From: Parasponia andersonii
Taxonomy: Eukaryota; Streptophyta; Magnoliopsida; Rosales; Cannabaceae
DNA: 64,000 bases
Reading direction: 5' to 3'
Assembly (NCBI GenBank): GCA_002914805.1
Contig: JXTB01000100.1
Span: 478,030 to 542,029 of the forward strand
The notes beneath the pieces are model-generated. The model was given only the letters and a program-made list of their open reading frames with translations. It did not search any database and had not been told where the DNA came from. This document shows positions 47,961 to 59,470 of the stretch, one piece after another (the first letter of the stretch is position 1; every line of letters begins with the position of its first letter). The position numbers were made by a program, and so were the translations under genes.

Positions 47961-48465
47961 AATATTTTCTTTTATTTAAATGTTGCTTATTTTATCTTGA
48001 ATGTTTGCCATATTGCTATTTTGTTGATTTTTTTGTTAGTTTAATCATTTCACCATTTAAAAGCTATTTTGAACTGAATAACTACCGAAACAGAGATTTT
48101 GGCAGACCAAAAAATTTTTAGTCTACCAAAAAATTGTCCCAGAAATACAGTTCTCTCTGGAAAAATTGGCAGACCGAAACTGAGTTTTTAATAAGCCATT
48201 TTGATGTTTTTTCTTCACTATTTTTCATATTCTCTCAATTGAAACCTCTCTCTCTCTCTCTCACTCTATTTTCATATCTTCTTGTTCCCACTCAATTTTC
48301 TCACTAATTCTCTCAATTTTCTACTAACTAGAGTTGATCTCATCATTTTTTTACTCTCAATTCTTGTTTTCAACATTGTTTTGCATCAAATTCTGATTTC
48401 TCTTTCTTCCAAACTCTAGAATTTTGAAAATTCCTTATGTTTGAGTCTTTTTTTTCCTTGATAAA

Positions 48466-49760
48466 ATGGCTCCTAGAAAGAAAAACTTAAGATGAAAGGG
48501 AAGGAAATTCGTCCTGAGGAATAAGAACAATGCACTAATGCATGGTTAGACACTCCTCTTCTTGAATCTCCTGCCCTCATGACCAGGTATAAGAAATCTT
48601 TTCCAAAAAATTATCATTTGGAATAGAACATTCAATTTTAGGGATTTATCATATATCATTTTTTCTGATTATATTGAAGTATGGGATGGACTGAATTCTG
48701 CTCTATTAGGGAGATAGGATATCTTAGGCTAGTTAGAGGTTTCTATGTCAGTGCAAGCATCTCTAAGAGACAACATGCTATCTTTGGTTCCTTCAAGGGC
48801 ATAGATTTTTCTATTACTGAACAGCTCCTTACTGATATACTACATATTCCTATGGGTGGTTACAAATTTTCCATTACCAACATTTGGCCTATGATCCAGG
48901 ATTTTGATCCTCAACAAGCCCTGCTCTATGTCTGTTCCTCTGATAGTTTTTACCCCAAGTCTCATGTCCCTAGTCTTACTCTAGAGGCTAGGATTCTTTT
49001 TCAGTTCGTGTCTCAAAACATGATCCTTAGAGCTGGTCATAGGGATGCATCCATTCTTAATGGAAGAAGGCTAGATTTACCTATTCTTTATTCTTCATGA
49101 GATGATCAATGATATAGAAAGTAGGAGATCCTCCCTTCCTTGTGGTTTCCTTCTCACTCATATCTTTCAACATTTCAACATCTCGACCATTGATGAGGTT
49201 GATCACAAACCTTGGTCAATAGATGTGGAAATCAATAACAAGACTTTTAGTCCTATGGGCTTCACTTTTATCAACAACGTATAGGTGGCAAAGACCAGAC
49301 AAGCACATGAGCAAGAGATAGGGGCTCAACAAGAAGCAAGAGGTAGTAAAGCTGCTAAAGGTGCTGAGGTTCCTACACAATAAGAGAGTACCTCTGCTCA
49401 ATCTTTTGACTACACTGAAGCCTTCAATAGCCTTTAGAATGCCTCAACACTATTCAACTTGACATTCAACACTTGCATGACACTGAATTAGAGCACTTCT
49501 AGATTCTATCAGGTGATGTCAATTCGGTCCAACAACAACAAGAATGTCAATTTCAGATTATCCAAGATTAGCAGAACGAGATAATGAGGATGATGCAGCC
49601 TTACTTTGGACGTTTCCCTCATTCGTAGTTGTCTTTTTTATTTTTTGTGGATTGTTGGTTATTTTTTTGTATGAACTTCTTATCTGGTTTACAATGGATG
49701 CTATATTGCTCTACTATTCTCTCTTATGCATTATTTTGATGATATCAAAAGGGAAATAGT
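48466..49760 (+). pseudogene. Extra ORF in env position of the SIRE-like element
   Basis: It starts MAPRKKNLR. The best open piece, 48681-49100 (139 codons), reads LRLVRGFYVSASISKRQHAI, TEQLLTDILHIPMGGYKF and ILRAGHRDASILNGRRLDLP. It continues after a stop as DIESRRSSLPCGFLLTHIFQ. This is the plant transposon protein-like domain also seen at 11348 and 36510. The C-terminal piece (about 49544-49759) carries a strongly hydrophobic stretch (FPSFVVVFFIFCGLLVIFLY) that would span a membrane. SIRE elements are known for env-like ORFs here, but I cannot show that this one was an envelope protein. It is broken by stops. Confidence 0.6.
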
Positions 49761-50019
49761 ATGAGTGATTTAAATCTTTTTTCAATTGTTATCCATGAGC
49801 ATTTCAATTTTTAATTAAAAAGTAGTATAAGCTAGAATATTTCAATTAATTTTCATGAGTTACATATTCAAAATGTGCATTTTTTACAAGTTTAAGGCAG
49901 AGGCTTTACTCTCTAAAATTAGGCATATTTTCAGGGAGAGCTTTACAAGTCAGTAAGGACATTTAGCTCTACTTATTTATCATTCCCTACTTTCTTTAAA
50001 TCAAATGTTTATTATCATC

Positions 50020-50033
50020 AAAAAGGGGAAGAT
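50020..50033 (+). other. SIRE-like polypurine tract
   Basis: AAAAAGGGGAAGAT abuts the 3' LTR start TGTTGAGTC and would prime plus-strand synthesis. Confidence 0.9.
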
Positions 50034-51387
50034 TGTTGAGTCATGCTTTGTATCATCAATTATACACTTTTATTTTGAAGTTAACAAACATATGATTAAG
50101 AACTAATAATCTATTTGAGTGTGTAGCAAGTTAAATTGAAAAGATCACAAGACAATCTAGATAGATTATGGAAAAGAGCTTGAAGATAAAGATCAAGTTA
50201 ACGAGACCTAGACTAGAAAATGTTACATACTTAGTTCTTGTACTAGAATATTTGTCTACACATTATATGATTTTTAATGGCTCAAATTTTTCATAATATT
50301 GGAAATTTTCAAAGCAAAACTGTCAAATCTATTTATTTTCAATTAAAATATAAAATTTATTTTATACAAGATTTTAAATTGATTTATAAATTTCTATAGT
50401 CTCTATATTAGATATTAAATCAATTTGTAAAGTCATTTTTTAGAAACGATCGAAAAAATCTTGAAATAAAATTAAAAATATACACTCAGGTAGAATCGGT
50501 AAACCAACAATGAAAATTGGTCTACCGATGCCTCTGTTTTCCATTTCTAACGAATTTTTAAAATTCGACTGTTAAAACTGCACTTTCAACGGCTAGTATT
50601 TTCAGTCTACTGAAAGTGAACTTTTGGTCTGCCGAAAATAATAGATTGTCTGTCAAATGATTATAAATGGCTAGTTTTCGTTCTAGTCTTTAAATAAAAG
50701 CATTTTTAATACTTGAAAACACTATTGAACATTCTTACATTTCTTTATACATATTTTTAAGTTGTTCAAATCATCTTTTGTGAATCAAACTTTCAAATTC
50801 ACTTTTTCACAAAAGTTAATTGAGCCAAAGTAAATCATACCTTGTGTTTTCACTTATTCTCTCTAGACTTACTTTGAATCAATCCTTTTTATTAGAAAGA
50901 TTCTAGTTGAGTACATTAACAAACAAAAATCAAATTATATTTGTGAGGTAAGGTTGACACCAGATTCATAAATAATCCGGTTTAGGTGAGATTGGCCCCA
51001 GAGTCTAAACAATCCATGTTAGGCATGATAGAATCGGATTCAAAGCTATTGTAAAGGTATGAGTATACCCAAGAAGAAATTACTTATTGTATAAAAGAGT
51101 CGGTCAAGCCCATTCTCTTGATCCGATAGTGGATAGCTTAAAGCAAATTACCAAGAGCTGGGGACGTAGACAAACTGTCGTGTTTATTGATTTTCGTAAA
51201 AATAGTGTTTGCATTTCTCTATTCTAACTCTTTAAATTTATTTATCTTGAGTTTATGCATGTAATTTATCTATTTTTACTTGTTGTATTTTTTATTTGTT
51301 AAATCTATTTATCTTCCAAGAAAGGTTTGCAAAAAAATTTTAAAACCCAATTTACCCTCTTCTGGGTTAGCTAATCTTGGACTTACA
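50034..51387 (+). repeat. SIRE-like 3' LTR (1,354 bp)
   Basis: It matches 41851-43207 and differs in length by only three bases. It starts TGTTGAGTC, ends GACTTACA, and is followed by the target copy CCTTA. Confidence 0.93.
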
Positions 51388-51486
51388 CCTTATAGGATTG
51401 ACAACTCTATATTTATCACTTTATTATTTGTAAATGACCTGTTCACTGACGGTTAATATTTATACTTATATAAAAATTATGCAATA
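51388..51486 (+). repeat. Gypsy-type 5' LTR, remainder after the SIRE-like insertion
   Basis: cgacaattctatacttatca-like sequence (here gacaactctatatttatcac) matches the end of the 3' LTR at 54488-54571. The junction with 41850 is restored if the SIRE-like element and one target copy are removed. Confidence 0.75.
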
Positions 51487-51492
51487 AGTTTT

Positions 51493-51511
51493 TGGCACTG
51501 TTGCTAAGGAT
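51493..51511 (+). promoter_or_regulatory. Diverged tRNA-Asp-type primer-binding site
   Basis: TGGCACTGTTGCTAAGGAT corresponds to TGGCGCCGTTGCCGGGGAT with five changes, mostly transitions. It marks the 5' end of the internal region. Confidence 0.7.
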
Positions 51512-53188
51512 ATCGTTATTTTTGTTGTTGATATCGAGAGTAACTAACTTTATTTAATTTTGGCATTTATTTTAAATTTTAAATTTTTATTGTTGAATGT
51601 TTAGTTTGCGAGGTACTTGTTGATGGTAGATTGACAAGTCCTTTTAAGATTTGCTCAATAAGACCTAGAAACATTTCATTGTGTATGGTGGAGATATATA
51701 GACTTGCTCACAATGTTTTCCGATCATAGCTTCTCTCATGATTGTCAACTACAAATCTTCCTCGATGCATTATGTGCCAAAATAAGAATATTAGTGGAAA
51801 GAGGAAAATGGTACCGCCTCTTTCTACCAATTATCTACAGATAAAGCCTATTGGTTGTTGGAAGATATGACCAATTTTGACTATCTGAGTTGGAAAGATC
51901 CACCAAGCCACCTCGGTTTGGGGAATAATTCCAACATCTTAGCGCCATGGTGTGACACCCAACCTTACCAAGCAGAGTCTTTTCCCAACCTCGAATATAT
52001 TTTTTGCGAAATTTTTGAAGAAGACAAGGCTTCGTATAAAGAATTCAGAGAAGATAGAGACATTGGCAAGGACTCAAGTCACACACATGTACGAAAAACA
52101 CTATGAGGAGCCGAGCATAAGTATGAGGGTCTAGGATTTATTTGATGAGGACTACTCATATGAAGAGGAGATTCAAGAATTGCTCAGCACTGACAAATCA
52201 TAAGATGACACTTGTGAGTTTCCACCTCTTGAGATCTACATCCTTATGCCACCACCAGTCATCTATGCTCATATCTTTGACGATCCAATGTAGCCAAATC
52301 CTCCTACAATTCCTTTAGCACTGTTTATTCAAGCCAACCAATTACTTGAGTTGAGGCTGAGTCAAGTTGAGCATACGAGCCCAATACTTCCATAGATAGC
52401 CAAGTTTGAGGGCATCTAAGACCAAAACCCATCTGATATGTTCTAGAACACATATTATAAGTGGAAGCTACTCTTTAACGAGTTTCCATAATTTGTACAA
52501 ATAAGCCTAGAGTTACAAATTATAGACAAAAAACCTATACAAACCTAAGCTAAAGTAACCATGCCTAGAGAACTACTTTTTCAAACCTCATTAAGAGACG
52601 AGATATGTGTCCTTATTTCCTTGTGCTTAAATTTAACATTAAAATTTTGACAATAATACCTATTTTAAGTTTAGGGGCAGGAACACCTTGTTGATTAATT
52701 ATTTGTTAGGTTTTTCACTTTGCTTATGTGTTAGTTGTTGTGAATTCTCTTTTTATAAATTGTGTTCTTGTAGATAATCTTTTATTTGCTTTTTTTTTTT
52801 TCCAGTTTGCTTGAATAAATTGTGAGTTTTATTGAGATAAAATGACTTGACATTAATGATGAGAATAGTCATTTAATGTTATCTTAATTCTTTTGAAATG
52901 TAATTCATTGAAATTATTTGTGTACTTAACTCGCATTAATTGAACCTTGTTCTTAATTCTACAAATTTGAGAACCATAATCATGATCATTTAACTCTTTG
53001 AGCTTTTAGAGAACACTTATGTGCATTATAGAAAGCTTTGGCATCTCATGATCATTCTATGTTAGGGGTCGTTAAGAAATGATTAGGCAATCTTTGGACT
53101 ATTTGAGACTTTTAAGTTAACCTTGATATGTTTCAACCCTAGTAAACCCATTTTAAGCCTATTTATAATTTTCTTTTTCTATCACATA
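51512..53188 (+). pseudogene. Internal region of the pol-less gypsy element: gag scrap and purine tract
   Basis: 51831-52106 reads STDKAYWLLEDMTNFDYLSW, which resembles the end of the gag core (compare YEILERMANNNYQW at 5957). Short open pieces such as EFPPLEIYILMPPPVIYA follow in other frames. A purine-rich AGTTTAGGGGCAGGAA lies at 52671-52686. From there to 53188 I see only AT-rich sequence. No RT, RNase H or integrase motif is present. Confidence 0.5.
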
Positions 53189-54571
53189 TGAAGAGTGATT
53201 AATTCACTCATAAATCAAGTATTATTCATCTTAAATGATTGTAATTCTCAAATTTTTTTGTTGGTTTAATGTGTTTTTATTTTATTTTTGTAGTTCATGT
53301 GAATAAATGAGAATCAAGATGAATTGATGCTAAACATAGGTATTTTAACCATTTTGAATTGAATTTGAGTCCGATATAAATACAATACAATGAAAATTAG
53401 GCAAAATAAAGCTAAAATGACGAAATAGTGTACTTGGGAAGCATTATAATTTTTACTATTCATATGAATAGGAGCACTACGATGCTATCTAAAAAGCAAA
53501 GTTCCAGAAGCTAGAGTATCACAGTGTTGTCCCTTATCCTGAACTGTGTTTTTAGTGAGATTTTAGGGCTAATCTCGGCCTTTAATATCATTCGATCGAA
53601 TGGTTGATTTTTTATCTAGTCTAGATCATCTTGGAGCCTCTTAAATACACCATTAAGCCTCCATTTCAAGTGTGGAGAGTTGCAGAGGTAACATAACAAA
53701 GAAAGCCCAAACATCCTAGAGAGAAAAGAGCTTAAAGCTAAAATTCTTGGAGAGCATACTTGAGAGATTGGCTTGAAGAGATTGAAGGCTTGAAGTTCTA
53801 CCTCTACAAGAGATTTTCTCATCCTCTTTCTCACCCGAATCTTATTTGATTATTTGTATTATGCTTGATTTATGAATATACTTTGAATTATGAAATTTTT
53901 ATTGAAATTAGTATCGGATTCTCTTATGTTGAATTAGTTATTATAAGCTAGAGGAATAATATAGCTTATACTTTGATTCTATATCTTGATTTCCAATATG
54001 TTCTTTTATATTATTCTTGAATTTATTTGTACTATTCGTTGCTTAATATTTCTCAACTTATTGGCCACTAGGACTTTGTAGGGTTTGAGAGAACCTATAA
54101 TTCCTTTGAAGTTATGATCAAAAAAACCATTGAATATAATGAATTCTTAATTTCTAGATTCAGAATAAAGATATTGGAACCAGAATTTAAGAATAATTTC
54201 ACTCGGTAGTCGAGAAAAGGAGTAGAAATTCCTTTGGGTTTTTGGCTTATAAACTATGAATAATTGATTAGAATGTAAGTTGTGTACAAAAGACATAGTT
54301 GATAGTTAAGTGAATTCAATCTCCTAGTACATTTGTGTATAGAAATCTTCATATTTTATTTTTATATTTCTATTTATATTTGTATTTATTTAAGTTATAA
54401 ATTCATTCAGTATGCTTACTTAGATAAAGTTAGGTCACGATAATTCTGGTATTTAACGATAATTTAATACCCAATTTCTCGTAAGATCGACAATTCTATA
54501 CTTATCACTTTATTACTTGATTATGACCCGTACACTTATTGTTATTTAATATATATACATTTAGCGTAACA
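53189..54571 (+). repeat. Gypsy-type 3' LTR (1,383 bp)
   Basis: It starts TGAAGAGTGATT, shares TTCACTCATAAATC with the LTR at 40540, and ends GCGTAACA. Landmarks match the split 5' LTR in order, but substitutions are heavy. Confidence 0.72.
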
Positions 54572-55300
54572 ACTTATTAGTCGAACCAAAGTAATACTTG
54601 ACCATTAACCCTCATTCTTTAAGCATGTTAATTATTTTAAAGAGTTAATTTGTGTTATATTCATATTGGGAGGAATGGTGGTATTATATATGAAGTATTT
54701 ACTAACAAAAAAAAAAATAAAATAAAAGAGAACGAATAGAGACAATTAGGTGAAGAATTGTGTCCTGACCTTCTATTTTTTTTTTTTAACATTGAGGAAA
54801 ATGTCGATTTTGAGTTTTAGGAAGAGGTTTTTGATTTTCATTTTTTCGTTTTATTTCCTATCTTTTTGTTAAAAAAAAAAAAAGAAAAAGAATTTTATAA
54901 GTGTTTGGTTGAGTGTTGATAAAAGAAAAATGAAGTTAAAAAGAAGTGTAGGAGTGCTATTTGGTATATAAAAAAATAACTCTATAAAAGTCCTAGTTTG
55001 ATGTGTTTAGAGGTGAATTGAATCTCAATTTTTCCCAAATTATCTTACCTTTATCCAAACCTACATTGCAAGCTTAATAAAAGACCTTTTGATCTTTGAT
55101 GACATAGTAACATAAAGAGCAACACGAAAATGGGCATATAGTAGTTTAAAATTACATCATATAAAAATCTTATATTATCTTTCAAAACACACAAGTTTAT
55201 CTGAAGTTTATTTTGTTAAGTGAGATTGTTAAGTTTTTTCTTCTTTTGCATTTTGTTATTTTGTTGTAAGATAGACTAAAATTCAAGTTCGGGAAGAATT
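54572..55300. other. AT-rich DNA, no gene seen
   Basis: Homopolymer A and T runs (54709-54725, 54779-54787, 54875-54890). No element ends or coding signature. Confidence 0.45.
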
Positions 55301-56060
55301 TCTTGATTTTGTGGGGGTTAGAACATTTAAATCGGTGTAAATCCAGAGTTGGACAAAGAGTCCAGTGCCTTAGCACTGTGCCTAATTCGCAGTCCAACAT
55401 TGTCCAGGCAGAAACATTAGCGTCCTGATGCTCAGACATCGATGAAAAATTGATTGTGGCAGAACGCATAGCACTGCGTCACCCAGGAGAGAGTATTGCA
55501 GAGCCAAGAAGGGAGTACTACAGTGCAAAGAAGGGAGCACTGCAGCGCCTACTCGAAAAAAATAAAATAAAATAAAATTTACCAGCGCCGCAACGCTACA
55601 TTCATAGTAGAGAGAAGTTGGGGAATATAGACTAGTATGAATGTTGAGCGCCGCAGAGGACTTTAAGATATGTCAAGTGAGGAGTCCAATCACTACGGTA
55701 CCCACGTACCCACTTTCTGTCCACAAGAAAGGCTCTTGGCTTTGCACAAGTGGCACTGCGGTGCCTGAGCTGAAGTGCACGAAGGGTGGTTCATTAGCAC
55801 AGCAGTACTACTCTTCAGCACTGCAACACTACAACGCGACTCTTCTGCCCACCTTTCTATGCTCAAGAAGGCCTCTGGGCACTGTACAAGTAGCGTTGCG
55901 ACCCCCAAGCTGAAGTGCACAAGGCGTGGTTCACTGGCCCCACAATGCTACTCGTGAGCACTACGACATTATGCAGGCAGTGCCTAGGCACCAGTATTGT
56001 TGGTTGTTGTACCAAGCTTTATCTGAAAGCTCTACAGCACTATCCAATAACGCCTATGTG
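55301..56060. repeat. GC-richer repeat block with a 140-bp tandem unit
   Basis: Composition shifts sharply from its AT-rich surroundings. Two units, 55713-55852 and 55853-55985, share ctttct, caagaa, gcactg, gctgaagtgcac, ggttca and gcactac-type motifs, mostly in order. The motif agcactg or gcactgc recurs throughout. Open frames here are short and unlike any known protein. It may be part of an unclassified LTR or other repeat. Confidence 0.6.
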
Positions 56061-57918
56061 CTAGTGTTGCTACCCAGAATTCTCTAATAAGCTCTTTTAA
56101 ACACCGACTTGATGCTACCCAATGCCTCAAAACTCGAATTCCCTTCTATTGAACTTGAGTTATTAACATGCTTCTAGAAACTCAAATAACATGTGATTTC
56201 AACAAAAATAACATAGAACACATAGATGCTCTCGAGAACTAATAAAATATTACGCCAAAAAGGGATTATCAGGTGCATAATTTGCACTAAACATATAATT
56301 ACCCATAAATATTATATTTTATTCAACCATAATATGACCGCAAATTTAGATAATTTTCTTAAGGGAGAGACCTTTCTAATTCTAGTTAAACTGGACCCTC
56401 TTTAGTTTTAATAATTATGAAAGTATCTTATATTTAATTGTTAATAATTATCGATTTATTTAATCACTAGAACCTATTAATAAAAATTCTGAGAAGGAAT
56501 ATGAATTAGTCTAACTTGAGTGTATGACTATTGTTTAAACTCTAGTAAATGTGTTCAATTTAATGTTACCTAAGGGTAATCACAAATGATAAGTTTCTAG
56601 AGCTTCGTACGGAGAAACTCAATCTAGAAAGTAGTTTCTCTATAGTCTCCTAAGGGTGATCATATTAAGAAACCTAACTAATGAATTTATAATAAAAACC
56701 ATAGGTCTAAATGTGGCATGCCTTCTCCAACTCAATCTATTTAGTTAATTACGAGATCTATTATGATTTATCAAGTTTTCTAAATCCAATTAGATGCTCT
56801 AAGTTATAACTAATATGCATGACATTATAATAATATTTAGGTTTCACGCCCTATTCTATATGGTACGTTATCATAAATAGATTTACAAGGATAATCACAT
56901 AATTAATAGCTATAAATAAATAGAGTATTAATAGACATATCTTACAGTCATGGTTACCATAGAATCTTAAATTACAAAATTTGGGTACCATAGATTCCTC
57001 TAGGATTTGTCAGAATTTGGGAAGCATAACAATTATTTTTCCCCAAATCCCAAATTTCAAAGCCTACATTTAAGACATAACTACGAGTCAAAGAATAATT
57101 CACAATGTCCAATGATATCCAAATTAATTTATCAAATTTTCACAATTCTATAAAATTCACATTTATATCATAGTTTCACCATAATACTCAATTTGAATTA
57201 AACACGAGTACGAACAAAGTAAATGAATCCCTACCTCATCGAGGTAGCTAAGCCTAATTATCAAGTGTTCCATGAGTCCTCAATTTGCGATATTGGAATG
57301 GAAAATATTTGGTTTGACCGAAAAATCACCATTTCCTCTATCGCTAATATCATTAATTTGACCTCAAAAATGGATTCATCTCGACAAAACAAGGCCTGGG
57401 GTTTGTTCAATGTCCCAAGTCGATTCGAAGAAAGAGTCCAAAAGGCATTCGGAAATCCTGTTCGCTTACTTTAGAAAGTGACTTTTCAAATGATGTCACG
57501 AATTGAAATTTTGAGGACACAATCTTGCCTATGATATCAAAATTATCTAGGAGGCTATAAAGCTCGACCGATTTGGGTTCGGGGCAAAACCAAACCCAGC
57601 AAGCAAAATGAGATAATTTTTGAGCTAATTGATTTCGAATTTTTTACCGGAGTGCAACAATGCCTAATATATATTATCAAACTTCATGTTTGGATAGGTA
57701 TAATATGAATTTGACAATAATATAGTGATCTAAAAGTCCGGTTAACACCTAACCACACAAACTAAACTTAGTAATAAAAACTACTATTCACGTCTAGCAA
57801 ATTCCGGCTAAGGGTGAGCGTAGTTTTGGTTAGGCGATTTAACGTGCAAATTCTTAACAAACCTGCAAAATGTGGTAGAAGGAAATGTTAACCCTTACGA
57901 TTAAAAAAACTATTAATT
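56061..57918. other. Unclassified intergenic or decayed repeat DNA
   Basis: The longest frame (57223-57474, 83 codons, MNPYLIEVAKPNYQVF) has no recognisable motif. The text resembles decayed retroelement flank, but I found no paired LTR or primer site. I do not assign a function. Confidence 0.35.
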
Positions 57919-58576
57919 GCACCAAACCATACCATATTGTGTGGTTTGGTACGGTATAATTTATGCAGTTTGAGCCTTGATATGGGCCTTAAAAATGGGC
58001 CAATTTGAAAAATAATCTTCGAAAAGTTAGTATTACTAAAATAAAATCATTCAAAAATTAATACAATATCAAAAATATTTAAGAAAGTTACACACTCATA
58101 TATTCATACTTGACTAAGCAACATCTTAAGAAGGCACAACATTACAACCCAATTAAAATATCATAAAGCACAAATGTCTAAAATTTAAAACTTTAAACAT
58201 CCTTCTAAACAACATTATAATAAATAAAAAATAACAAAGTTAAAATTTGAATTATTAGTAAGTCCCTATTTCTTTGACTCTCTCTGAGACTCTCCAAGCT
58301 TCATTTGCAACTTATTCCAATAAAGTTTAGATTTTAGATTTTAGTATATTATATATGTAAATTTATATATAAATATATATTTTTTAAAATTAGATATATA
58401 TTTATATATATAAATATATATATGCAGTACGGTATAATTTATTGTGACAACAGTAATCTTATTATGTGTTTCATTTTAAATCGCAGCAATAAAGAAAACT
58501 AGAGCTCAAACTACACCACGTACTAAAATAACCATACCACACAGTGTGATGTGGTTCGATTCAGGTAGTTTGGGCA
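57919..58576. mobile_element. Candidate hAT-like non-autonomous element
   Basis: The left end gcaccaaaccataccatatt, then gtgtggtttggtacgg and gcagtttgagc, pairs with the inverse complement of the right end: accacatcacac, tgtgtggtatggtt and gtagtttgagctc. That gives about 60 bp of imperfect inverted repeat. The interior is AT-rich with TA runs at 58330-58430. No coding capacity; termini and target duplication not fixed. Confidence 0.45.
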
Positions 58577-59239
58577 GTTAGAGGTAGTGATTGGCTAAAG
58601 CCACTCACTCGTGGCCTGGGTAAGTCGAGGGGCTAGTATACATGGTAGGAAATGACCGAAGCTGGCTAAGTCTTGGTTAGGGGATTTAGTTCCTTTGCCC
58701 TTCTATGCGACGACCTTTGATTGGCTTCTAGGTAGAGGACAGAGCTTCTATACTGGGATAAAGCGATGATGACGAGTTACAAAGGCATGACTCTCCTGTT
58801 GGTCAGAAAGGGTTTCAAGCTAGGGTCTCAAGCTGGAAGGTAGAAGAAGAAAGGGAGAGTAGGGAATTAGGATATATTTACGAGTTATATGCTACTTGCT
58901 TGACCCTGAGTGGGTTCCAACTTTTTAGAATTGCAAAGTGATCCAGTGTTTCAACTTCTCCATCAATCCGGTGCTCCAAAAATTGTTAATTAACCCTAGG
59001 TTTCATTAAATATTTTTTGTTTAGGTTCAAATTCAGAGCTTTAATTTGACCATTTTAATCCAAATTCTAGAAAGGCTCTAGATTATTTTGTAAGAATGGT
59101 CTTTTCTTTTTAAAGATCAATTTAAAAACCGTTGTTTTCTTTTCACCTATTCAATAAAAGGAAATTAGGCCTTATATGATAATTTTTGGAAAATTTTTGA
59201 AAAAAATACAGTAAGCTGTGTTCTTTGTAGATCTGATAT
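58577..59239. other. Intergenic DNA, no gene seen
   Basis: A less AT-rich patch at 58580-58900 has no open frame or motif I recognise. Confidence 0.4.
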
Positions 59240-59470
59240 GATTTTTATTAGAAAATACCACTTTTTAAAAAATATTTACAAAAATGCCATCTTTAAAAAA
59301 TATTAACTAGTGACCATTGGTCAATTTTCAGAACTGGTAAGATATTTATAACTAGTAATTAGTAACTAGTAACCGCTAACTATTTTTTAGAAATAGGTAA
59401 TTAGTAATTATTTTAAAAATAGTATTTTTCTAAAATATTTTTAAAAAGTGATATTTTGCAATAAAAATTG
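59240..59470. mobile_element. MITE-like repeat, family copy A
   Basis: The ends are inverse complements: atttttattagaaaatacca against aaagtgatattttgcaataa. The core contains aactagtaattagtaact. It is the same family as 61992-62228, and similarity continues about 90 bases past the right end in both. Confidence 0.55.

Larger units (their letters stand above)
41851..51387 (+). mobile_element. SIRE-like copia retrotransposon with an extra env-position ORF
   Basis: Long LTRs (41851-43207 and 50034-51387), a primer site TGGTATCAAAGC, gag, protease, integrase, RT and RNase H in copia order, an additional ORF after RNase H, and the polypurine tract AAAAAGGGGAAGAT typical of SIRE elements. The target duplication is CCTTG (41846-41850) and CCTTA (51388-51392), one mismatch. 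Coding regions have many stops and frame changes, so it is dead. It splits the gypsy LTR that begins at 40540. Confidence 0.93.
40540..54571 (+). mobile_element. Pol-less gypsy-type LTR element, its 5' LTR split by a SIRE-like copia
   Basis: The 5' LTR lies in two parts (40540-41850 and 51388-51486), the tRNA-Asp-type primer site at 51493-51511, a short internal region at 51512-53188, and the 3' LTR at 53189-54571. No RT, RNase H or integrase is present in the 1.7-kb interior, so it is non-autonomous or internally deleted. The flanks (ccagc and actta) do not match as a target duplication, so pairing the two LTRs as one element is likely but not proven. Confidence 0.7.
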
